A stretch of 64,000 nt of DNA from Phycisphaerae bacterium (lineage in GTDB: Bacteria > Chloroflexota > Anaerolineae > 4572-78 > J111), in assembly GCA_028285035.1 (NCBI GenBank), contig JANQQF010000181.1, forward strand, positions 1 through 64,000, in the 5' to 3' direction. The notes beneath the pieces are model-generated. The model was not told the DNA's origin. It was given only the letters and a program-made list of their open reading frames with translations, and did no database searches. Of the stretch, positions 49,717 through 58,705 are shown piece after piece (positions within the stretch are counted from its first letter, which is position 1; every line of letters begins with the position of its first letter). The translations under genes were made by a program, and so were the position numbers.

Positions 49717-52563
49717 ATGAAAACCTTTAATCAAGCCGTTCTAGCGGCCATAGATACGCACATTGATAAACTCTGCTTTCAAACCGATCAAGGCGGGGTT
49801 TACGATATGGTATCTTATCGGGAGTTCCAAACCCTAGCTTTTCGTCTGGCTCGCTTTTTTACAAATCAAGGACTAACCCCTGGTGATCGGGTGGCCCTGG
49901 TGGCCCCGAATTCACACGTATGGATGGCAAGTTACGTGGCCTGTCTGATGTGTGAAGGGGTGGCTGTCCCTCTTGATCTTTCCTTAGCCCCCTTGACTCT
50001 ACATCGCATTCTCAAGGAGAGTGGGGCGAGCCTGGCCTTGCTGGACGATCAAACCCATCTTGACCACCTCCTTTCGGTCTGGAGTCCAGCAAATCCACGC
50101 GATCTATCAAAGTTAAATACTGTACTGATTATCTCCGAAGAGTTTGTTACCCTCCCCGATGTGACCTCACTAGATGCGGTGTTAGCCGAGCCTCTACCCA
50201 CACCAGAGGAAGAGGCTACGTTTCGCATCAATGCTGAGTCGATTGCCCCCCACGCCAGAGCGGCCATCCATTACGTTATCGATAATGATGGGCAATCCAA
50301 GGGTGCGGTCTTCACGCAGGCCCAACTCGAAGCGGGGGTAAGGCATCTGGCCGAATGGCTGATTTTTGAGGACGATGAATTGGCCTTTACCATCGGCCCC
50401 TGGAGTAGTTTGAGCAGCCTGATTGTGGGGCATCACTATTTTCGCTCAGGCATCCCCAATGCCCTATGCAACAACTTTGAGGGAATCACCCACGATATGC
50501 GGCAAACCAGCCCAACCATTATGTTTGCTGTGCCGTATGCCTTGCAGCTATTTTATGATGCGTACATGGAGCGTGTGGCAAAACAACCCACCGCTACCCA
50601 AGATGTTTTTCGCTGGGCCTTGGCCAAGGGGCGAAAATATGCCACGGCTGGGGATACTGCCTCGCCTGAACTGACAGAGGCCTATCAGCGGGCCTATCTC
50701 ACCTTCTTTAGCGAGTTGCGCGGGGAGGTTGGTGGTCGTTTGCGTCGAATTTATGCGGTGGGGGCGATTTCACCAGATGTATCCGAACTATTTGAGGCCA
50801 TGGGCGTACCCGTTTATGGCTTGTACAGTTTTGCCGAAGCGGGCGGATTTCCCACCTTTGCCAACTCAGACACCTATCGGTCTGGCTCAGTCGGTCGGGT
50901 GGCTCCCGGCTATGAGATCAAAATTGCGGAAGATAGCGAAATTCTCATCAACGGGGAGGCTGTGGTCAAAGAGTATTGGCAGCGCCTTGAGGAGACACAA
51001 CAGCTACACGAGCACGGCGGCTGGCTGCACACTGAGGATTTGGGCTACTTCGACGACGAGGGATATCTGTTCATCACTGAGCGCAAACATCACATGATCG
51101 TGATGTCCACTGGCCGCAAAATCGCCGCCGTACCTATTGAGCAAGCCTTGAGTGCCAGCCCCTTCATCACTCAAGCAGCGGTTGTTGGCGAAGGTAAATC
51201 CTACCTGTCGGCGATGATCGTCCCCGATTTGGCGGCGCTGGCCGAGCATTTTTCCGATGTTGCTACCTCCGACGATACCCTCATCACCACCACCCACCCC
51301 CAAGTAAAGGCCTTACTTGAACAGGTCATTGGTGAGGTCAACCGAGGTCTTGACCGCTGGGAGCAGGTGCAAGAGTTTCGTCTTCTGGAGCAACCGCTCA
51401 GCCAAGATGCCGGGGAATTGACACCCTCAATGAAGATTAGCCGTCACACCGTGGCCCAACGTTATGCCTCACAAATTGAGGCGATGTATCCGGTAACTCC
51501 CAAGTTGAAGGCGCAAGAGGTGTCACAAGTTGAAGTGGAGCCGGAGCGCCTTCGGGAGTTGTTGGAGAAGGAAAAAATCCTTGATGCTTGGATGGCCGAT
51601 GCTGGGATTGAGTTCCTTTTTGAACTGGCTCGGGCCAAAGAGATTGATGCCCCGGCGATGGTCAATATATGTGACACCGTGGCCATGATCGCCCAAATGG
51701 AAAATGAGGAAGTTCCTTTGTCGACGGCCCTAATTGTTGGCGATCCGGTTCGGGTGCGGCGGGTTCTGCCGCCCAGCCAGATTCAGTTGCGTAATCAGAA
51801 TCACATTCGACGAATGCGCCGAATGCTGGTTACGATGGCGAAAGTGGTTGATGGTTTGGTTTTGGGGTATTTAGTCGATAAATATGGTTATGTGCGGGGT
51901 ATTCGCAAATTAGAGATGCCCCTGTCTGACTCAGATAATTACTTACTTGGCCCCCAGTTTCGCCGCCACGCTACCATCTCCCAACAGGCAGATGCGGTGG
52001 TCTTCTTCGTCCCAACCGGCGGGAGACAGGTGCGGGTCTTTGCCGAAGGACAGCTCGTAGGGCGTTATGCCAACGGGGATTGGTCTCCCGATAGTATGAC
52101 GCACGTTCAGGAGGTCATTCGCACTATCGCTACTGAAAAAGAGTACGATGCGCCCCTCATTCGTCGCATCTTGCGTTGTGCCTTTGAAATGTCAGAAGGC
52201 AACATGGGGGCGATTTTTATCATCGGCCACGCCCAAAGCATTCTCGAACGGTCCGACACCTCTGAGATGAGTCACTTCGCCACCATCACCAGTGTGTCGT
52301 TAGATCACCTCACCGATCAGGAGTTGATCAACTTCGCTCGCCAAGACGGGGCCACCATCATTGATGTCGCCGGATTCTTTGCCGGATGTATGATCCTCCT
52401 CCGTCCCCACCCCGAGACCTCCGCTGAAATCGGCCCCGGCAAAGGCGCTCGCCACAGCAGTGCTGCCAAAATGAGCGCTGAGGCTGACTGTCTCGCCATC
52501 ACCGTCTCCCACGATGGACCGATTACGATTTATGACTCTGGGCAACGGCGGCTGTCATTGTAG
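49717..52563 (+). CDS. AMP-forming ligase fused to two diadenylate-cyclase-like units
   Basis: 948 residues, starting 10 bases after the kinase stop. Residues 1-595 match long-chain acyl-CoA synthetases overall (LTPGDRVALVAPNSHVWMASYVA; GYLFITERKHHMIVMSTGRK; LTPSMKISRHTVAQRYASQI with Lys573). However, the P-loop near 186-197 is YVIDNDGQSKGA instead of the YTSGTTG-x-PKG form, and the A7 motif is T-E-D, not T-G-D, at 439-441. Residues 670-790 look like a degenerate DAC unit (DGL at 712, RRH at 749-751). Residues 825-945 are a second DAC unit with DGA at 877 and ARHSS where cyclases have T-RHR. No signal peptide or membrane span. Ligase or cyclase activity is unproven. Confidence 0.82.
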   Translation: MKTFNQAVLAAIDTHIDKLCFQTDQGGVYDMVSYREFQTLAFRLARFFTNQGLTPGDRVALVAPNSHVWMASYVACLMCEGVAVPLDLSLAPLTLHRILKESGASLALLDDQTHLDHLLSVWSPANPRDLSKLNTVLIISEEFVTLPDVTSLDAVLAEPLPTPEEEATFRINAESIAPHARAAIHYVIDNDGQSKGAVFTQAQLEAGVRHLAEWLIFEDDELAFTIGPWSSLSSLIVGHHYFRSGIPNALCNNFEGITHDMRQTSPTIMFAVPYALQLFYDAYMERVAKQPTATQDVFRWALAKGRKYATAGDTASPELTEAYQRAYLTFFSELRGEVGGRLRRIYAVGAISPDVSELFEAMGVPVYGLYSFAEAGGFPTFANSDTYRSGSVGRVAPGYEIKIAEDSEILINGEAVVKEYWQRLEETQQLHEHGGWLHTEDLGYFDDEGYLFITERKHHMIVMSTGRKIAAVPIEQALSASPFITQAAVVGEGKSYLSAMIVPDLAALAEHFSDVATSDDTLITTTHPQVKALLEQVIGEVNRGLDRWEQVQEFRLLEQPLSQDAGELTPSMKISRHTVAQRYASQIEAMYPVTPKLKAQEVSQVEVEPERLRELLEKEKILDAWMADAGIEFLFELARAKEIDAPAMVNICDTVAMIAQMENEEVPLSTALIVGDPVRVRRVLPPSQIQLRNQNHIRRMRRMLVTMAKVVDGLVLGYLVDKYGYVRGIRKLEMPLSDSDNYLLGPQFRRHATISQQADAVVFFVPTGGRQVRVFAEGQLVGRYANGDWSPDSMTHVQEVIRTIATEKEYDAPLIRRILRCAFEMSEGNMGAIFIIGHAQSILERSDTSEMSHFATITSVSLDHLTDQELINFARQDGATIIDVAGFFAGCMILLRPHPETSAEIGPGKGARHSSAAKMSAEADCLAITVSHDGPITIYDSGQRRLSL

Positions 52564-52579
52564 CTGGAACAAAACAAGG

Positions 52580-53563
52580 CTAGGGTTCAGCCAAAGGGTC
52601 AAATGTTAAGAGTGAGTCAATATGAGCCATAGATTGTTTCATCCGCGTTTCATGTGATCCAGTCACAGAGATATACGGTCTATCTTTCGCGTTTAACACC
52701 TCAATCAACCATTCATGCATGACCATTCGAATTTGTTTGCTCTCACGTGTTCCATCTTGAACAAAACCAAAATCGGGTACTGTCAATATATACAAGTTAT
52801 ACAAGTGATCATTAACGATACGTTCTACAGCTTCGGCATAATGATCCATATAACGGCGATGCCAGACGTGCGTGGCTAATGGATCTGTGTCACACACCAC
52901 CAATTGATTGGCTTGCATTGCTAAATTCTCTTCCCAAGCAATTTGCTCCTTGGCAATATGAACAAATTCCTGAGTGCTCCACTGCATTGCATTTGGCGTA
53001 TAGCGACGACCTTCCCAATACCATCGACCATATTCAGGCACCCACACCGTTTGATAATATTGTGCTAAACTTCGGGCTAACGTCGTAGTCCCGCTTGACT
53101 CTACCCCAATCACACAAACGCGCTTGGCAAAATATGCTTTGGCTGGTGGGGTAAGCATATCCCAATGCTGTTTTAAGTTCGCTCGTAGTTCAGTACCAGA
53201 AATAGGATAGGTGCTCCGATCAATATCAATGAGGAGGTGTTCGGCCCCCATAAATTTTGCCCAAGATTCGCCATAGTCCTCTGAGGTAAATGCAACATCA
53301 GGTTGACGCCCAGCCAGTATCTCTAGCGTTCGTTGTGCCCAAGGTTCAGATGCGTTGGGAATATCCTCCAGTGAGGCTATAACCTCAATATCGGGGTGCA
53401 TTGATTTAATCCAATGCGTTCGAAGTGAGCCAGATAGCTCCTGAGTTGGCTTATACCCAACGACAACCACTAAATGATCAACTTGCCGTTTCGCTTCCTC
53501 AATTAGATAGTTATGCCCAAGGTGAAAAGGATAAAATTTACCGACAGTTACCCCTAATGTCAT
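52580..53563 (-). CDS. NadR-like NMN adenylyltransferase / ribosylnicotinamide kinase
   Basis: 327 residues. N-terminal nucleotidyltransferase motif GKFYPFHLGHNYLI and the matching STYPISGTELR at about residues 138-148; C-terminal kinase P-loop GVESSGTTTLARSL with Thr in place of the usual Lys, a form seen in some NadR proteins. There is no N-terminal HTH, unlike enterobacterial NadR. It makes NAD from NMN or ribosylnicotinamide. Converges with the ligase-DAC gene, 16 bases apart. Confidence 0.88.
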   Translation of the reverse strand: MTLGVTVGKFYPFHLGHNYLIEEAKRQVDHLVVVVGYKPTQELSGSLRTHWIKSMHPDIEVIASLEDIPNASEPWAQRTLEILAGRQPDVAFTSEDYGESWAKFMGAEHLLIDIDRSTYPISGTELRANLKQHWDMLTPPAKAYFAKRVCVIGVESSGTTTLARSLAQYYQTVWVPEYGRWYWEGRRYTPNAMQWSTQEFVHIAKEQIAWEENLAMQANQLVVCDTDPLATHVWHRRYMDHYAEAVERIVNDHLYNLYILTVPDFGFVQDGTRESKQIRMVMHEWLIEVLNAKDRPYISVTGSHETRMKQSMAHIDSLLTFDPLAEP

Positions 53564-53597
53564 AACGATATCTCGAGTGATTGTTTTAGATTTTTCA

Positions 53598-54758
53598 TTA
53601 AATCAACTCAACATCTCCCGCCCCGGACAATAACTCGTATCCTGTCTCCGTCATCGCGTAAGTGCCACCCACGAGTACACCGATGCGTTCGGCCTCATCA
53701 AGAAGACAGGTATGCAAGACAAAGGTCATTCCTGGCACGAGAACATCCGTCGAGGTGCGGGTGATTTTGAGCGGTTCAAGCCAGGTGGGAGGATAGCCGA
53801 TGCCGACGCCGTAGCCAAACCGCATCTTGAACACGTCCCCCAGATTTTCCTGCCGCAGAATATCGAGCGCCGGGGCTTCCACTTCAGCAGCAGGTATCCC
53901 CGGTTTTAGCTGAGCCAGCCCAGCGCGTTGACAACGCAGGGCCACATCGTACAACTTTTGGGCGGATAGTTTGGGGTCAGCGTCCGGCACCACCAAGGTT
54001 TGCATCCCAGGGCAATTGTAGCGTCGCTCAACCCCACCAATCTCGATGTGCACCAAATCACCTGCCTCCAGCACCCGATGTTTGGGGGTACCGTGCCCCA
54101 GCAAAGAACGCGTCCCCGTGGTCATTTCGGTCGGGATGGAGACATAGTCGGAACCGCTGCGGCGCATCGCATATTCGATTTCACCAGCCAAAGCAATTTC
54201 GGTCACACCGGGCACCGCATGCTCATGGGCGGCGGCTAGCCCTGCTCGGGTGTGTTCTCCCGCCTTACGCATCAGGTCCAACTCTACTGGCGATTTGATG
54301 GCCCGTAGGCGAGCAATCGGCTCCGTCACATCAACCAACTCGGCTGGGGCGAGCGCTGCGGCTAATTCCAGACCAAAGCTGTGATTCACCGCCGTACTGG
54401 CCAGGTCCAGGCCAATCCAGCGGGCGTTGGTCACTTTCTCCCGCACAACGTTTGCAAACAGCTCGGCGGGTTGGTCAACCCCAAAGCGATAGGTGCGGAT
54501 GTCCGTCACCAAACTTGTCTCGTGCGCAATCGCCACATCGGCATCCCACACCACCAAGGTCGGCGCGGTAGCATCAGGCGTGAGGATGAGAGCTTGGGGC
54601 AGGACTGTGCCTAAAAAGGTGTCATAGCCACTCAGCCAATAGTGCACCTCAGGGGCCATCAAAATGGCGCAATCAAGATTCATATGCCCGAGTGTCTCAC
54701 GGGCTGCGGCTAAACGTGGCTCAAATTCGGCGGCGGGAATGGGGAGGTCGATAGTCAT
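53598..54758 (-). CDS. M24 pita-bread family protein with altered metal site
   Basis: 386 residues: N-terminal creatinase-like domain (ILMAPEVHYWLSGYDTFLG) and C-terminal pita-bread domain (PGVTEIALAGEIEYAMRR, FGYGVGIGYPPTWLEP, LVPGMTFVLHT). Active M24 peptidases have Asp ligands in D-x-G and D-x-T-R segments; here these read HIEIGGVERRYNCPGMQ, so metal binding is doubtful. This is closer to creatinase or ectoine-hydrolase-type relatives, which can work without metal. ATG overlaps the RDD stop (TGATG). Confidence 0.82.
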   Translation of the reverse strand: MTIDLPIPAAEFEPRLAAARETLGHMNLDCAILMAPEVHYWLSGYDTFLGTVLPQALILTPDATAPTLVVWDADVAIAHETSLVTDIRTYRFGVDQPAELFANVVREKVTNARWIGLDLASTAVNHSFGLELAAALAPAELVDVTEPIARLRAIKSPVELDLMRKAGEHTRAGLAAAHEHAVPGVTEIALAGEIEYAMRRSGSDYVSIPTEMTTGTRSLLGHGTPKHRVLEAGDLVHIEIGGVERRYNCPGMQTLVVPDADPKLSAQKLYDVALRCQRAGLAQLKPGIPAAEVEAPALDILRQENLGDVFKMRFGYGVGIGYPPTWLEPLKITRTSTDVLVPGMTFVLHTCLLDEAERIGVLVGGTYAMTETGYELLSGAGDVELI

Positions 54759-55210
54759 CAGGCGTCCACCACTTGCGTACCCGCCACAAGATCATGCAAA
54801 CAGCGACGATCTTTACGGAAGATGAAGAGGACATCAATAAAACTGATAAAATTACCGACGATTGGAACGAGGGTAAAGACATAAAGCAATAAATACCGTA
54901 GTCCAATACTTCGCCCCACGTGTGGCAATTCGCCATTCATATCAACAATTTTTGTATTGACTACCATCTTGCCAATCGTTTGACCTTTTGTATAAAGCAA
55001 ATACCCGTGCAGCACGACAAGCACGAGTACACCTAACACAAAAAAAGTAATTTGCTGCGAGAAAGCCAGTTGTTGACCTGACATCAATTGCTGAAAAACA
55101 CCCGTAACAAACATAATCGGTAGGATAATCGCCATCGCGATAATGGAGTCGATCAATGCCCCGCCTAATCTTTTGCCCAGACTGGCCAAAACTAAATTAT
55201 TTTCGTTCAT
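54758..55210 (-). CDS. RDD-family membrane protein
   Basis: 150 residues from the ATG at 55210 (AAGGAG 9 bases upstream; an ATG two codons earlier is too close to the RBS). RLGGALIDSIIAMAIILPIMF carries the Arg-Asp motif; three helices and the KGQTIGKMVVNTKIVD loop follow, then RRCLHDLVAGTQVV. Function unknown; some members affect salt tolerance or transport. Confidence 0.88.
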   Translation of the reverse strand: MNENNLVLASLGKRLGGALIDSIIAMAIILPIMFVTGVFQQLMSGQQLAFSQQITFFVLGVLVLVVLHGYLLYTKGQTIGKMVVNTKIVDMNGELPHVGRSIGLRYLLLYVFTLVPIVGNFISFIDVLFIFRKDRRCLHDLVAGTQVVDA

Positions 55211-55810
55211 CGTCATTCTCTCCTTGGATATAAGTTATTGATGATTCTTCGAGCATTTTAGTCAAAATTAAGCGGTATCCTATCATTTCAAGGCAGTGAA
55301 TTAATTATACTCCCCTCACCAGGCATTGCCAATCCCAACGAATTTGGGTGCCTCCGGCCCTCGCACGGGGATCAATCCCCGCGCTATCAAACAGCGCCCC
55401 ACCAAGAGGGCTTTGGCCTAAACAACCTTTGGCTTGAAAACCGGATTAATCCGGTGCCGCTTTGTAGCCCGGATCATTCATGTCTGGGCGGGTTTCGGTT
55501 ATATGGCGAGTTGAAAAAATGACCCGTAGGGGCGCAGGCAATCGGCTCAATCGTTCGCCAGCCAAACACCTTTTCCTCCGGTTGCCTCGCCCACGGTCTG
55601 GGTCTAAATTGGTCGGATGTATCGAGAGAATGGATATTTAATCATTGCCCACGAATCATCGGAGATGCACCATCATTCGTTGCCATCGCGGGCGAGGGGC
55701 CTCGGAACGAGGCAAGGTCATTGCGCACTTAGACATCAACGGTCAAGGTTTTGACCTTACCGTCGTCCCTACGATAATATTTGTTGAAAATTGATTATCG
55801 GGAAACAGAA
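55211..55810. other. 600-bp intergenic region with GC-rich palindromic debris
   Basis: No coding frame looks real. It holds ACCGGATTAATCCGGT (55440-55455, perfect 16-bp palindrome), GGGGATCAATCCCC (55367-55380), and other GC-rich short dyads around 55480-55700 whose base composition differs from the neighbouring genes. This looks like decayed repetitive sequence. The promoters of the divergent RDD and GNAT genes should lie at its ends. Confidence 0.6.
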
Positions 55811-56599
55811 ATGACCATCCCACACCAGCAAAGTATTGCCTATCTTGAACAGGATGTGCTCAAACACATCGTGCATCTAAAAATGTTGCATAGTTATGGC
55901 TCGCATATCGAAAGCTTTTATGAAGAGAGCGAGCAAGGGACAGGGGTGTTGCTTCTGTTGCCGACATCGGCCTCGGTGTTTGATACGCACCTTTATCCGA
56001 AGACCGAGTATGTGGTGATGCCAGCGACGGAGGGAGAGGCGATGAAGAGTTTGTTGCGACACCTTCCCAAGCAGGTCAATCTTGTTTTCAAATTCATCAC
56101 CCCCCACGACCGTGATGTAACTGCCCAGGAGTACCACCTTCAACGAGTGACCGCCTTTGTTTCTTACACCAATTCATCTGAAGCCAACTTTATCGCCGAT
56201 GCAGAGGTGGTGGTGTCTGAGCAATTGGATGAGCGATGTTTGGCGTTGTATGTGGGGCAAGGGTATAAGGCGACAGAGATGAAGGCACTTTTTGCGTCTA
56301 ATCAAGCAGTGAGTTTTTCCCTTTTTGCAGATGGCCGCCCCATCTCGACTTGCTTTGTGTATCGCAATTTTGCGAATGTGTGGGAAATTGGGGCCGTTCA
56401 GACGGTCAAGGCGTATCAACGCCGGGGGTATGCTCGACGCATTGTGGGGACGGCGCTGCACTATTTACAACAACGAAATTTACACTCCCGTTATCAAGTC
56501 CAGGAAGACAACCACGCCTCAATCGCCCTCGCTGAGCAAGTTGGGCTGACTCGATTTCTGGTCGCTGAGCATTTTTTACACAATTATACCTCTGAATGA
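55811..56599 (+). CDS. GNAT-family N-acetyltransferase
   Basis: 262 residues from the ATG at 55811 (GGAAA upstream; a TTG ten codons earlier is less likely). The C-terminal half carries the acetyl-CoA loop AVQTVKAYQRRGYARRIVGTALHYL (Q/R-x-x-G-x-A) followed by VQEDNHASIALAEQVGL. The N-terminal 130 residues are a divergent half as in two-domain GNATs. Substrate unknown. Confidence 0.82.
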   Translation: MTIPHQQSIAYLEQDVLKHIVHLKMLHSYGSHIESFYEESEQGTGVLLLLPTSASVFDTHLYPKTEYVVMPATEGEAMKSLLRHLPKQVNLVFKFITPHDRDVTAQEYHLQRVTAFVSYTNSSEANFIADAEVVVSEQLDERCLALYVGQGYKATEMKALFASNQAVSFSLFADGRPISTCFVYRNFANVWEIGAVQTVKAYQRRGYARRIVGTALHYLQQRNLHSRYQVQEDNHASIALAEQVGLTRFLVAEHFLHNYTSE

Positions 56600-56908
56600 C
56601 CCGCAACTAACCCAATTTTGTAAGCAATGAAATATTATGTCATTTCGAATCCGTTAGTGGTGAGAATCTTCCAGGTAGGGCTAATACAATGACCGATCTA
56701 GAAGATTTCTCCGTAAGCGTAGCGACATCGAAGTGACAGGTCCGCTATTTTTTCGTCACTTATGTTAACACTATTATTCAAGATTTTATCATTCTATCCT
56801 GTAAATCTTGTCAATCCTGTCTAAATTTTTCATCACCCAATTTGACATTCTTAAAAAACCACATACAATTGTCTCATATTGTGATTACACATCTTATAAT
56901 GTGAGACA
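56600..56908. other. Intergenic region with a MITE-like repeat and the IclR promoter
   Basis: 309 bases. The left part holds the inverted-repeat element 56638-56738. The right part is AT-rich and holds the operator dyad that runs into the IclR start codon. No gene is seen. Confidence 0.65.
56638..56738. repeat. MITE-like inverted-repeat element
   Basis: Ends TGTCATTTCGA (left) and TCGAAGTGACA (right), with GAGAATCTTCC and AGAAGATTTCTCC as inner inverted segments. The same end sequence and the AGATTTCTC block recur at 63670-63718. About 100 bases and non-coding. Confidence 0.65.
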
Positions 56909-56910
56909 AT
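56868..56910. promoter_or_regulatory. IclR operator overlapping the start codon
   Basis: ATTGTCTCATATT (56868-56880) and AATGTGAGACAAT (56898-56910) are inverted with one mismatch, 17 bases apart. The right arm includes the first bases of the ATG (56909), so binding would block both transcription and translation initiation: a clear autorepression layout. Confidence 0.75.
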
Positions 56911-57685
56911 GACGACACACAAAGCCACCGCCATCGAAAAAACGCTTGAAATATTGCTCGCTTTTGATCCCCACAATCAAGAGCTCGGCACCAGTGAAGT
57001 GAGCCAAAAGTTGGGCTTTCACAAAGCGACAACCTCGCGCATTTTACTCACCCTGGCTGAGCACGGCTTTGTACGCCAAAACCCCCACACCAAAAAGTTT
57101 AGCCTTGGCCCCGCCATCCACCGTTTGGGTTCGGCCCTAACCAATTCACTATCCACCGATGTCATTCAGATCGCTAAGCCATTTGTTGATCAGTTACGAG
57201 ATCAACTGGGCGAAACCATCACCCTGGAGCTTTGGTCGGACAACAGCACGGTGATGACCTATATCGCTGAAAATGGCCGACTGATGCGGGTGGCAGGCCG
57301 TGTGGGCGACCGTTTGCCGTTTCATGCCGCAGCTGGGGCTAAGGCGATTTTGGCCTACTTTGATCCCGTAAAAATCGAGCCAATGTTCTTACCACAACCA
57401 GAACGACTGACCCCGGCTACTGTCACCGATCCTGTCATTTTTCAGGATCAACTGACTCGATTTAAACAACAGGGCTTCGCCGTCGATTATGAGGGCATTG
57501 ATATCGGCATCTCAGCCATCGGTGCCCCGATTTTTAATCATCTAGGTGACCCCTTTGCCGCCGTCGTTGTGGTCACCCCAACCCAACGCCTTTCAACAGA
57601 TCCCGACTCTGATACAGTGATCAACCTTAAACAGACAGCTCAGAAAATTTCCGAGCAGTTTTTCTACGCGAATGGAAATGGGTGA
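56909..57685 (+). CDS. IclR-family transcriptional regulator
   Basis: 258 residues. N-terminal winged HTH (TSEVSQKLGFHKATTSRILLTLAEHGFVRQ), then the IclR effector domain with GRLMRVAGRVGDRLPFHAAAGAKAILAYF, VDYEGIDIGISAIGAPIF and AAVVVVTPTQRL. These proteins usually sense an aromatic or organic acid. The downstream genes on the same strand (57792-62940) are its likely targets. Confidence 0.93.
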   Translation: MTTHKATAIEKTLEILLAFDPHNQELGTSEVSQKLGFHKATTSRILLTLAEHGFVRQNPHTKKFSLGPAIHRLGSALTNSLSTDVIQIAKPFVDQLRDQLGETITLELWSDNSTVMTYIAENGRLMRVAGRVGDRLPFHAAAGAKAILAYFDPVKIEPMFLPQPERLTPATVTDPVIFQDQLTRFKQQGFAVDYEGIDIGISAIGAPIFNHLGDPFAAVVVVTPTQRLSTDPDSDTVINLKQTAQKISEQFFYANGNG

Positions 57686-57791
57686 TTGGTAAGCGGTAAA
57701 TAATAATTGGAAGTTTAACGACTCGCCGCATTAAGCTAAATCCGTTCAATTTGAATAATAAAAAATAACAAACACTCAAAGGAGAAATCTT

Positions 57792-58586
57792 ATGTCGTCG
57801 ACAGATATGTTAGAGTTTTATGATCTCAGCCATCCTTGGGGCTTCCAATGTCCAAACTGGCCCTACTTCAAGGATGTTGAGATTGAGCGCATCCACTACC
57901 ACGCCAAATCGGGTGTCTTGTCGCAGCGAATCACGACCACGATGCACAGCACCACCCACATCGATGCCCCCGCCCACGTGGTGGAAGGCACCCCTTTCAT
58001 CGACGAGGTCCCCCTCGACAAATTCTTTGGCACCGGTGTTGTCGTGTCCATCCCCAAGGAAAAATTTGAGATGATTACGGCAGACGATTTAGAAAAGGCT
58101 ACCCCAAAAATTCAGCCCAATGACATCGTCATCATCAACACGGGTTGGCACAAATTCTACGGCGACAGCCAGCACTACTTTGGTCGCGCCCCAGGCTTGG
58201 TCCCTTCTGCCGCCGAGTGGATGGTTGAAAAGGGGATCAAGGTCATTGGACACGATACTCAGGCTAACGACCATCCGTTGGCTACAGCCATCGGCCCCCA
58301 CGGCCCTGGTGGCCCCTTGCTTCCCGCCATCAACAAAGAGTACGAAGCGTACACTGGCCGCAAGGTCATTGACGATTTCCCCGACTGGGAACCCGTTCAC
58401 CGAATCCTCTTCAGCAATGGCATTCTCGGGATTGAAAACGTGGGAGGCGACATCGACAAGGTGACTGGCAAGCGCTGCACCTTCTCGTTCTTCCCGTGGC
58501 GCTGGACCGGCGGCGATGGTTGTATCATTCGCTTAGTGGCCATGATCGATCCCAAGGGTGAGTATCGAATTTCATCGGGTGAATAA
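57792..58586 (+). CDS. Cyclase-family (kynurenine-formamidase-like) hydrolase
   Basis: 264 residues with AAAGGAG before the ATG. The metal motif HSTTHIDAPAHVVEG (HxxTHxDxPxH) is clear, along with NDIVIINTGWHKFYG, IGHDTQANDHP and LSHPWGFQ near the start. The family hydrolyses formamides, cyclic imides or lactones in a Mn/Zn-dependent way. It opens the catabolic operon. Confidence 0.88.
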   Translation: MSSTDMLEFYDLSHPWGFQCPNWPYFKDVEIERIHYHAKSGVLSQRITTTMHSTTHIDAPAHVVEGTPFIDEVPLDKFFGTGVVVSIPKEKFEMITADDLEKATPKIQPNDIVIINTGWHKFYGDSQHYFGRAPGLVPSAAEWMVEKGIKVIGHDTQANDHPLATAIGPHGPGGPLLPAINKEYEAYTGRKVIDDFPDWEPVHRILFSNGILGIENVGGDIDKVTGKRCTFSFFPWRWTGGDGCIIRLVAMIDPKGEYRISSGE

Positions 58587-58596
58587 AGGAGTAATT

Positions 58597-58653
58597 GGTA
58601 ATTGGTAAATAGTAATTAGTCGTTAAATCCCCAATTACTATTTACCGATTACC
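58597..58653. terminator. 21-bp stem hairpin after the cyclase gene
   Basis: Arms 58597-58617 and 58633-58653 pair over 21 bases with one mismatch around a 15-base loop. A related TTGGTAAGCGGTAAATAATAATT string precedes the same gene at about 57685-57710, so the cyclase gene is flanked by copies of one repeat type. Confidence 0.75.
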
Positions 58654-58705
58654 CCACATTCAAGTTTGTAATCAAATATCATTCTTACACACGGAGGTAA
58701 CAGAA

